23,607 bases of DNA from CAYOKT01 sp964404605. Lineage in GTDB: Bacteria; Electryoneota; Electryoneia; Electryoneales; Electryoneaceae. Shown piece by piece: positions 14,797 through 20,800 of the stretch. Numbering within the stretch: position 1 is the first letter of the stretch; every line of letters begins with the position of its first letter. The notes under the pieces are model-generated. The model made no database searches, was not told the origin of the DNA, and saw only the letters and a program-made list of their open reading frames with translations. Location of the stretch: contig CAYOKT010000043.1 of assembly GCA_964404605.1 (NCBI GenBank), forward strand, positions 1 through 23,607. Reading direction: 5' to 3'. Made by a program: the position numbers and the translations under genes.

Positions 14797-14896
14797 NNNN
14801 NNNNNNNNNNNNNNNNNNNNNNNNNNNNNNNNNNNNNNNNNNNNNNNNNNNNNNNNNNNNNNNNNNNNNNNNNNNNNNNNNNNNNNNNNNNNNNNN
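14797..14896. other. Assembly gap (100 N)
   Basis: Exactly 100 undetermined bases, the customary placeholder for a scaffold gap of unknown length. It lies between two convergent genes, neither of which it interrupts. Additional sequence, including a repeat or small gene, may be missing here. The two sides were joined by linking evidence that cannot be judged from this sequence. Confidence 0.97.
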
Positions 14897-14921
14897 GCGG
14901 AGGGGGTAGGTGATGTGCTGA

Positions 14922-14940
14922 TATCTCTATATGCGAATAT
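14922..14940. repeat. AT-rich motif at a convergent gene junction (copy 2)
   Basis: TATCTCTAT-ATG-CGAATAT matches the motif at 4758-4776 at 16 of 19 positions with identical spacing. It touches the last base of the stop codon of the - strand gene that ends at 14940. Unlike copy 1 it has no pairing TAGAGA arm, so a shared hairpin is not the common feature. Confidence 0.35.
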
Positions 14941-15566
14941 TACTTGAAACTCCAGCTCCGCTGCACGTTATGAAGCAGCATCGCACCCTCCGGCAGGGCG
15001 TCGTGCCAGCCCTCCAGCAGGATTGCGCGGCCGCCGCGCCGGTAAACCACCACCATGCGGTACCGGGCCGGGGGCGGAGCGTTCTCCGTCGAATCCCAGG
15101 GTGCCATGACGCTCCCGGCCTTCAGGCTGTCGCTCTCAACAGCAGCGGAGACATGCTCCACCGTTCCGGACTCCCCCGTGTCCGGCCGGACCACGGTGCC
15201 GTGCGCGAACCACCCCGCCTCCACGCCGGCCTCCCGCAACCACTCGCCGTCGACCGGCCGCGCCACCAGGGGAAGCCCCAGCTCGCCCGCTCGTTTCAGC
15301 AGCAGGGCGCGGGGGCCGGCGTCCCCGGCAACAGTACGTAGCAGTACCCCGCCGGAGGAGTCGGGCGCCGTGATCACCACGCGCTCCCCGCCCTCCGTGC
15401 GCACCTCCCAGTCCGCCGGGACCTCCAGCGAACCGAGCGCGCCGAAGTCCCGCCGGGCGATCTCGCCGCCGTGCAGGGGCACCGCCACGGCGAGGAGCAG
15501 CGCGCCGGGAACGACGAGAACTCGCGCGAGCGACACGATCCCGCGTGCATACGACCGCACGATCAT
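14940..15566 (-). CDS. Exported protein of unknown function
   Basis: A 208-residue protein with a clear signal peptide (RGIVSLARVLVVPGALLLAVAVPLHG, about 8-33) and no later membrane segment, so probably periplasmic. The mature part starts with a beta-rich stretch, FGALGSLEVPADWEVRTEGGERVVITAPD, like the opening of small lipoprotein or DcrB/PsbP-type folds, and ends LEGWHDALPEGAMLLHNVQRSWSFK. I cannot assign a function. Its ATG overlaps the stop of the lipoprotein gene before it (ATGA). Both proteins share a layout: an exported, beta-rich domain with a closing segment about residues to be averaged or summed in a helix and strand. They may be diverged relatives or partners. Confidence 0.7.
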   Translation of the reverse strand: MIVRSYARGIVSLARVLVVPGALLLAVAVPLHGGEIARRDFGALGSLEVPADWEVRTEGGERVVITAPDSSGGVLLRTVAGDAGPRALLLKRAGELGLPLVARPVDGEWLREAGVEAGWFAHGTVVRPDTGESGTVEHVSAAVESDSLKAGSVMAPWDSTENAPPPARYRMVVVYRRGGRAILLEGWHDALPEGAMLLHNVQRSWSFK

Positions 15567-16195
15567 CCCTCCGTGGCTGAAACCGCTGGAGTGATCCGCA
15601 GGGAGGCGGCCAGCGCGCGCAGCGTCTGCTCGACGTCATCGAAGGCCTCGAAGCGCGCATCGACGGAGAGGACGACCGTTCTCCCGTCACGGAGGCGGAG
15701 CGCCTCGATGAGGTACATCCGGTTCGGAACGTTGCCTTCGCGCGTTTCGCTCTCGGTTTGAAGCAGTGAGAACGCCCCCGAAACCGCCTTCAGCCGGGCG
15801 AGCTCCCCGCTCTCCAGCGGATCCGGTTCGATGGGGGTGCTGAGAAGTTGCCGCGTCCGGCGGAGCACCAGCTCCTTCGGCGGGGCGATGTGCGCCGTGT
15901 CCGGAAACACCGCCAATGCCAGCCGGAAGTTTCCATAATCGCTCGTGGCCTGCCATTGGCGGCCCGCGGTGTCGGACTGGGCGAACACCTGCACCGGCAA
16001 CAAGAGTTCCAGGCCCATCGGCGCAAGCCGCACGGGGCCGGCGCTGACGACACCCCGGGGCAGCTGCTCCTCGACCCGCTTCTTCGCCTTCTCCACGCCG
16101 CCGCCGCAGCCCGCCAGGAGAAACGCCCCGGCCAGCGCCGCGGCGAAAACTCCCCGGAGCGCCCGTTTGCGATCTGCTGTCTTCCCGATTCCCAT
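15563..16195 (-). CDS. Putative lipoprotein of unknown function
   Basis: A 210-residue protein with a lipoprotein signal: basic start (MGIGKTADRKRALRG), hydrophobic core and lipobox LLAGC, so lipidation is expected on the Cys of LAGCGGG and a membrane anchor follows. The mature part contains VRLAPMGLELLLPVQVFAQ, DYGNFRLALAVFPDT, MYLIEALRLRDGRTVVLSVDARFEAFDDVEQTLRALAASLRI, a beta-rich domain with a closing helix and strand. No family is recognised. The start ATG 16195 has GGGGAG eight bases upstream; a longer frame to 16549 runs across the rpmH promoter and is rejected. A promoter is proposed at 16245-16273. The gene ends in an ATGA overlap with the next exported protein, so the two are translationally coupled and divergent from rpmH. 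Confidence 0.8.
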   Translation of the reverse strand: MGIGKTADRKRALRGVFAAALAGAFLLAGCGGGVEKAKKRVEEQLPRGVVSAGPVRLAPMGLELLLPVQVFAQSDTAGRQWQATSDYGNFRLALAVFPDTAHIAPPKELVLRRTRQLLSTPIEPDPLESGELARLKAVSGAFSLLQTESETREGNVPNRMYLIEALRLRDGRTVVLSVDARFEAFDDVEQTLRALAASLRITPAVSATEG

Positions 16196-16244
16196 GCGGT
16201 TTCTCCCCGGAAATGTTCCACGCTGTGCCTGTAGAGCGAAACAC

Positions 16245-16273
16245 AAGGTAGCACGACCCCCGCGGGGTGGCAA
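16245..16273 (-). promoter_or_regulatory. Putative promoter for the lipoprotein operon
   Basis: Read on the - strand: TTGCCA (16273-16268), 17 bp, TACCTT (16250-16245), about 45 bases before the start codon. The -10 region reads GCTACCTTGTGTT, matching 137-149 in front of panD. Its -35 lies 43 bp from the -35 of the divergent rpmH promoter. Confidence 0.5.
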
Positions 16274-16316
16274 TCGCCTCGTGCTCCTGCGCGCCCGGGA
16301 GTATATAAACGGCGGG

Positions 16317-16345
16317 TTGCGCCCGCCGGGGAGCGCCGCTATATT
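16317..16345 (+). promoter_or_regulatory. Promoter for the rpmH operon
   Basis: TTGCGC (16317-16322) and TATATT (16340-16345) at an ideal 17-bp spacing, in an otherwise very GC-rich region. The start of transcription would be near 16352, about 70 bases before rpmH. The same TTGCGC hexamer is used in the promoter proposed upstream of mnmG. Confidence 0.65.
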
Positions 16346-16421
16346 CGTTGCTTCCGGGAACCTGTGAGAGTCACCGGTTCGGGGGTCGACAGGCCCGCGC
16401 GCCGTAACGATTGGTGGAATG

Positions 16422-16565
16422 ATGAAGCGTACGTACCAGCCACACAACCGCAAACGCCGCAACAAGCACGGATTCCGGGCGCGCATGGCCTCCAAGTCGG
16501 GTCGCCTGGTGTTGAAGCGTCGCCGCGCCAGGGGCCGCAAACGCCTCACCGTGTCGGATGCCTGA
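16422..16565 (+). CDS. rpmH: Ribosomal protein bL34
   Basis: The small, highly basic large-subunit protein that binds 23S rRNA. The 47 residues MKRTYQPHNRKRRNKHGFRARMAS...RGRKRLTVSDA match the family over the full length, including the KRTYQP start and the HGFRARM core. Two ATG codons lie side by side (16419 and 16422). I chose the second because the family begins MKRT and the GGTGG ribosome-binding site (16413-16417) is too close to the first. The gene is the first of the conserved block and overlaps rnpA by eight bases, the usual arrangement. It is too short to be found by length-filtered gene calling. Confidence 0.97.
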   Translation: MKRTYQPHNRKRRNKHGFRARMASKSGRLVLKRRRARGRKRLTVSDA

Positions 16566-16967
16566 GCCTCGCCGCACGCTGAAGAAGGAGGAGATCCTTC
16601 GCGGCCGGGCGCCTTACCGACGCCTGCTCCAGGAAGGCAAACGGGTGCGCGGGCGTGGCGTCACCCTTTTTTTTTGCCCTCACCACGGCGACGCTTCGGC
16701 AGTCTCGTCCCGCGCAGGGCGTTTGGAGGCGCCGTCGGTCGGAACTATGCCCGGCGCCGCCTGCGTGAGTATTTTCGCTGCAACCGGGAACTCTTCCCGG
16801 ACAACACCGACCTGCTCGTCCGCCTGTACGAAGCCCCGCTCGACTGGGAGGCTTTCCTGCTTCACCTCGGGGAGCTTCTCCGGCGCGCGGGCAGGCTGCG
16901 AGCCCGCATGAATGATTCGATGTCCGGCGGTGAAGCTGGGAGCCGGGCTGTGAGAAAGCCGACATGA
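16558..16967 (+). pseudogene. rnpA: RNase P protein component, frame interrupted at a T9 run
   Basis: RnpA assists the RNase P RNA in cutting tRNA 5' leaders. The first 39 residues (MPEPRRTLKKEEILRGRAPYRRLLQEGKRVRGRGVTLFF) are in the ATG 16558 frame. The conserved core (RRFGSLVPRRAFGGAVGRNYARRRLREYFRCNREL) is in the -1 frame. The frames meet at nine T (16667-16675). One extra T, or a -1 slip on the run, gives a 136-residue protein of normal length with the expected RN..RRRLRE signature. That frame ends in an ATGA overlap with yidD; the unshifted frame would give an off-family 117-residue tail to 16911. Because rnpA is essential, a sequencing or assembly error or productive slippage is likelier than true loss. 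The label pseudogene only records the broken frame. Confidence 0.85.
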
Positions 16968-17317
16968 GAGAGCCGGTGAAAACGCACACGGAGCCTGTTG
17001 ATGAGCAGCCGCGGGAGCCCTTTTTCGCGGCGCTGAACCGCGCGCTGGCGAAGGGCGTGATGCTCCCTTTGTTGCGGGCCTATCATGTCGTCGGGTCACC
17101 GTTCTTCGCCATGCTCGGCAGCCGCTGCCGCTTTTATCCCACGTGCAGCCACTACGCGGAGGAGGCGTTCCGGGTGCACGGTTTCGGGCGCGGGCTCTGG
17201 CTGTCGACGGTGCGGCTCGCCAAGTGCAACCCCCTGCACCCCGGGGGGGTCGACCCGGTTCCTCCGCGCATCGACCGTTCCGCATCCTCCGAGGCGGCGC
17301 GTGCACAGACCCCCTGA
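16964..17317 (+). CDS. yidD: Membrane protein insertion efficiency factor YidD
   Basis: A small membrane-associated protein that assists insertion of inner-membrane proteins alongside YidC. The 117 residues carry the full family signature: LLRAYHVVGSPFFAMLGSRCRFYPTCSHYAEEAFRVHGFGRGLWLSTVRLAKCNPLHPGGVDPVP (about 38-102), with the conserved cysteines of CRFYPTCS and KCNP. An N-terminal 25-residue hydrophilic extension (THTEPVDEQPREP) precedes the family core, which starts near residue 30. The ATG overlaps the shifted-frame rnpA stop (ATGA). yidC follows after 72 bp. The C-terminal tail after PVPPRID is short and Ala/Ser-rich. Confidence 0.95.
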   Translation: MREPVKTHTEPVDEQPREPFFAALNRALAKGVMLPLLRAYHVVGSPFFAMLGSRCRFYPTCSHYAEEAFRVHGFGRGLWLSTVRLAKCNPLHPGGVDPVPPRIDRSASSEAARAQTP

Positions 17318-17389
17318 GGAACCGTCATCCGCTGAGAGTCGCCCCGCCGCCGGCCGCCGGCCGCGGTGCGAAGCCAGAGGAAGTACGCC

Positions 17390-19201
17390 ATGAACCGGAA
17401 CACCCTGCTCGCCATCGTACTCACCGGCGCCGTGATCCTGTTGATGCCCTATTACTACCGGCTGATCACGCCGCCTTCCCCGGCGCCCGGGGCGGACAGC
17501 ACCGCCGCCGTGCAGGCGCCTGCCGGAGGCCTGGAGCCGGGGAAAGCTCCCTCCCGAGCCGAGCGCGGCGCGGGAGGGCGGGAGGCGGCATTGCCCGCGG
17601 GTACGCCGGCCGGGATGGGTGCCACCCCCCTTCAAACGGACCTGCTCGCGCCGGATACAGCCGCGGCGGCCCGGGAAGTCGTCGTGGAAACGCCCCTTTA
17701 CCGGGCGCGGTTCAGCACCCTCGGGGCGACCGTGCGCTCCTGGATCATCAAGCCGACACAGCCCTACCTGCACGAGCCCGAGGAGCTGGTGCGCGAGCAG
17801 TACGCCCGGCGAAACCTGGTGCTCACCGCGCGCGGCGGGCGGGGCCTGCTCCGCACCGAAGAGAAGGTTTTTCAAGTAGACCGCAGCCGCCTGGTGTTGG
17901 ACTCCACCGACGCCCCCGCCACGATCACCTTCACCCTCCCGCTCGGAGAGGGACGCTGGTACCGCGAGAGCTACACCTTCCACTCGGACCGGTATGCGGT
18001 TGATCTCCACATCGAGAGTCGCGGCCTCGGAGAGTTGATCGGGGCCGCCAGTGCGGTCTTCTCCTGGGGGGGTGGGCTCGCTCCGACGGAGGAGGACAGC
18101 GCGCAGGACCTCTACTACACCGAGGCGTCCTACCTGATGGGGCGCAACAAGGAAAAGTTCACCACCCGCGGGAAGAAAGCCCGCGAAGAGCAGCCGACCG
18201 GCCCGACGCAGTGGGTGGCGCAACGCACCAAGTACTTCCTCTGCGCCATCGTCCCGGAAACTCCCGCGGACGGCGCCTCGCTCTACACCTGGCCGGACAG
18301 CCTGTACCAGGGAAAGTACACGCCGAAGCTGTTCGACACGGGGTTGGTGTTCAACATCGCCGGGGGTGACATCGACCGCGACCTCACCCTCTACCTCGGC
18401 CCGCTGGAGCAGGGGTTCCTCTCCCAGGTGGATCCCTCCCTCAAGCAGACCATCTCCTGGGGCATGGCGGTCATCCGTCCCTTCTCGAAGATCGTGCTCT
18501 GGACGCTGGTTCTCCTGCACCGGTTCATTCCAAACTACGGCGTGGTGCTGATTCTCTTCTCCGTGCTGATCAAGCTGATCATCTGGCCGCTGACGCACAA
18601 ATCCCACGCCTCGATGAAGCGGATGCAGCTCCTGCAGCCGAAGATCAAGGAGATCCAGGCCAAGTACAAGAGTAATCCGCAGAAGATGCAGCAGGAGGTG
18701 ATGGCCCTCTACAAGGAGCACAAGGTCAACCCGATGGGAGGGTGCTGGCCGATGCTCCTGCAGATGCCCCTGCTGTACGCGCTGTTCATCGTCTTCCGGT
18801 CAACCATCGAACTGCGCGGCCAGCCCTTCATCCTCTGGATCAAAGATCTTTCGATGCCGGACGTTCTCTTCACCCTGCCGTTCACGATTCCGCTCTACGG
18901 GGATCATGTCTGCGTCCTTCCGCTGGTGATGGCGGTCAGCACCTATCTGCAGTCCAAAACCACCATGACCGATCCGAACCAGAAGGCGATGCTGTACATG
19001 ATGCCGCTGATGTTCATCTTCCTCTTCAACAACTTCCCCAGCGGGTTGACCCTCTACTACACCCTGTTCAACCTGCTCAGCTGGGCGCAGCAGCGAATGA
19101 TGAAGATCGAGGATCCGGCCATCGCCAAGACTGTCGCCGGTGTCAAGGAAGAGGAAGAGCGGAAGGCCCGCCGCGAAGCACGCCGCAAGCGGAAGGCATG
19201 A
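17390..19201 (+). CDS. yidC: Membrane protein insertase YidC (Oxa1 family)
   Basis: Inserts and folds inner-membrane proteins alone or with Sec. The 603 residues have the Gram-negative layout. An N-terminal anchor (NTLLAIVLTGAVILLMPYYYRLI, about 4-26) is followed by a Pro/Ala-rich linker, then a large periplasmic beta domain (about 95-355: VVVETPLYRARFSTLGATVRSWII and more). Last comes the five-helix insertase core (about 365-580) with LIKLIIWPLTHKSHASMKRMQLLQPKIKEIQ and ALYKEHKVNPMGGCWPMLLQMPLLYALF. At the position of the conserved groove arginine there is Lys395. The tail is very basic (KARREARRKRKA), as is usual for ribosome contact. The ATG 17390 follows AGAGGAAG; an in-frame ATT/ATG-type extension upstream is unlikely. 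Its stop overlaps the mnmE start. Confidence 0.96.
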   Translation: MNRNTLLAIVLTGAVILLMPYYYRLITPPSPAPGADSTAAVQAPAGGLEPGKAPSRAERGAGGREAALPAGTPAGMGATPLQTDLLAPDTAAAAREVVVETPLYRARFSTLGATVRSWIIKPTQPYLHEPEELVREQYARRNLVLTARGGRGLLRTEEKVFQVDRSRLVLDSTDAPATITFTLPLGEGRWYRESYTFHSDRYAVDLHIESRGLGELIGAASAVFSWGGGLAPTEEDSAQDLYYTEASYLMGRNKEKFTTRGKKAREEQPTGPTQWVAQRTKYFLCAIVPETPADGASLYTWPDSLYQGKYTPKLFDTGLVFNIAGGDIDRDLTLYLGPLEQGFLSQVDPSLKQTISWGMAVIRPFSKIVLWTLVLLHRFIPNYGVVLILFSVLIKLIIWPLTHKSHASMKRMQLLQPKIKEIQAKYKSNPQKMQQEVMALYKEHKVNPMGGCWPMLLQMPLLYALFIVFRSTIELRGQPFILWIKDLSMPDVLFTLPFTIPLYGDHVCVLPLVMAVSTYLQSKTTMTDPNQKAMLYMMPLMFIFLFNNFPSGLTLYYTLFNLLSWAQQRMMKIEDPAIAKTVAGVKEEEERKARREARRKRKA

Positions 19202-20565
19202 GCCACACGACGGCGCGTGCGATGCCTGCCGGCGAACAGGACACCATCGTCGCCCTGGCGACCCCCGAAGGCAGGGGGGCGCTGGGGATCGTCCGCCTCT
19301 CCGGGCCGGACGCCTGGGCGATCGCCGCCCGCGCCACCGGCAGCGAAGACCGCTTCCCCTCGTTGCCCCCTCGCCGGGTCACCCTGCTGCCCCTCCTCGA
19401 CCGCAACGCCGAACCTATCGATGACGCCGTTGTAACCCCCTGGCGCGGTCCGGCCTCGTACACCGGCGAGGACCTCGTGGAGTTCTCCTGCCATGGCGGA
19501 CGCGAGGTGTTGCGGGCGGTGGTTCACCGCCTCACGGAGCTCGGCGCCCGCCCCGCGCAGCCCGGCGAGTTCACCCAGCGCGCCTTCCTCCACGGGAAGA
19601 TGACCCTCGAACAGGCGGAGGCGGTGGGGGCACTGATCGAAGCCCGCACCGAGGCCGCCGCCCGCGCCGCCCTGCGCGCGCTCCGCGGCGGACTCGGGGG
19701 GCGCATCCAGGCGACGCAGGACCGCCTGCTGGAGCTGCTGGCCCGCATCGAATTGGGCCTCGATTTTGTCGAGGAGGAGATCGAACTCGAACCGCCGGGC
19801 ACGATGGCCGCCCGCGCCGGTGAGCTGGCGGCGGAGATGGAAGCCCTCCACTCCCAGCACCGCGCCGGACGACTGCTGCGCGAGGGCGCCCGGGTGGTGA
19901 TCGCCGGGGCGCCGAACGCCGGAAAATCGACGCTGCTCAACCGCCTGCTCGGGCAGGAGCGGGCAATTGTCAGCGAGGCCCCCGGCACCACCAGGGATTA
20001 CCTCGACGCATCGCTGGACTGGGGCGGACTTCCGGTACGGCTCTATGACACCGCCGGGCTGCGGAAAACCGCCGACCGGGTCGAGGCGGAGGGCGCGCGG
20101 CGCACGGAGGAGCTGCTCGCCGGGGCGGATGCGGTTCTCTGGCTGACCGCCCCGCCGGACTGGACGCTGCCTCCGGAGGAATTGCGAGGGTCGGACCGTA
20201 TGCTGGTGGTGGAGAACAAGGCGGACCTCGGGGTCCGTGCCCCTGTAGGCACATCTCCAGATATACGCATAAGCGCACTGGGCGGCGAGGGCGTTGAAAC
20301 GCTGCGCGACGAGGTCGCGCGCCGCCTTCTCGCCGGGTATGACCCCGGCGAACTGCTCCTCGTCGAGCAGCGCCACGCCGACCGCCTGTCGGAGGCCGCG
20401 GGTGCGCTGCGGCGCGCGGAAACCGTCCTCCGCGAGGGCGCCGGCGAGGAGCTCGCCGCCGCCGAGATGCGCATCGCGCACAACGCCCTCGGGGAGATCA
20501 CCGGCACGGTAACCCGTGAAGGGCTGCTGCACGAGATCTTCTCGCGCTTCTGCATCGGGAAATGA
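19198..20565 (+). CDS. mnmE: tRNA modification GTPase MnmE
   Basis: With MnmG it adds the carboxymethylaminomethyl (or aminomethyl) group to C5 of wobble uridine-34 in certain tRNAs, using methylenetetrahydrofolate. The 455 residues are of normal length. The folate-binding N-domain opens with DTIVALATPEGRGALGIVRLSGPDAW. The G domain has G1 GAPNAGKS (237-244, Lys243), G2 GTTRDYLD (263-270), G3 DTAG (284-287) and G4 NKAD (340-343). The protein ends in the invariant FCIGK, whose Cys is catalytic. The ATG overlaps the yidC stop (ATGA), with GGAAGG just upstream. Its partner mnmG lies 235 bp downstream behind its own probable promoter. Confidence 0.97.
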   Translation: MSHTTARAMPAGEQDTIVALATPEGRGALGIVRLSGPDAWAIAARATGSEDRFPSLPPRRVTLLPLLDRNAEPIDDAVVTPWRGPASYTGEDLVEFSCHGGREVLRAVVHRLTELGARPAQPGEFTQRAFLHGKMTLEQAEAVGALIEARTEAAARAALRALRGGLGGRIQATQDRLLELLARIELGLDFVEEEIELEPPGTMAARAGELAAEMEALHSQHRAGRLLREGARVVIAGAPNAGKSTLLNRLLGQERAIVSEAPGTTRDYLDASLDWGGLPVRLYDTAGLRKTADRVEAEGARRTEELLAGADAVLWLTAPPDWTLPPEELRGSDRMLVVENKADLGVRAPVGTSPDIRISALGGEGVETLRDEVARRLLAGYDPGELLLVEQRHADRLSEAAGALRRAETVLREGAGEELAAAEMRIAHNALGEITGTVTREGLLHEIFSRFCIGK

Positions 20566-20593
20566 CTCCATCGCACCCTTTCGCGCGCCGCGC

Positions 20594-20623
20594 TTGCGCG
20601 AGGGGTCGGCGTCACGCTATGCT
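20594..20623 (+). promoter_or_regulatory. Putative promoter for mnmG-rsmG
   Basis: TTGCGC (20594-20599), an 18-bp spacer, then TATGCT (20618-20623), inside the 235-bp mnmE-mnmG spacing. Transcription would begin near 20630, leaving a leader of about 170 bases that contains the parS palindrome. The hexamer TTGCGC lies in the 3' arm of an imperfect hairpin (about 20577-20604) that might also end the mnmE transcript. Confidence 0.5.
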
Positions 20624-20668
20624 CCCGGCGTCCTGCAGGGATAGATAGATTCCACGGGCGGGGCCGTA

Positions 20669-20696
20669 CGCCCATGTTTCACGTGAAACATGGGCG
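20669..20696. promoter_or_regulatory. parS centromere site within a 28-bp perfect palindrome
   Basis: The core TGTTTCACGTGAAACA (20675-20690) matches the widely conserved bacterial parS sequence bound by ParB. Both flanks extend the symmetry, so 20669-20696 is a perfect 28-bp palindrome. It sits between mnmE and mnmG. ParB spreads from such sites, which cluster near the replication origin, to organise and segregate sister origins. A second core is at 22798-22811. Confidence 0.92.
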
Positions 20697-20800
20697 CAAC
20701 CCGACTCCGGTCGCCGCCGGCCGCACACGTTCTGATCGAGCGCTCGTCACGTGGCGGCGGGGCGGACAGCATCGGGCTGAAGGGCAGGTTGAAGAGGACC

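Noticed and set aside
20238..20282. AT-richer patch with rare ATA codons and a small GTGCC/GGCAC hairpin in mnmE, suspected repeat insertion
   Set aside because: The segment between NKAD and the conserved ISA..GEG motif is no longer than in E. coli MnmE, so nothing has been inserted; only codon choice is unusual.
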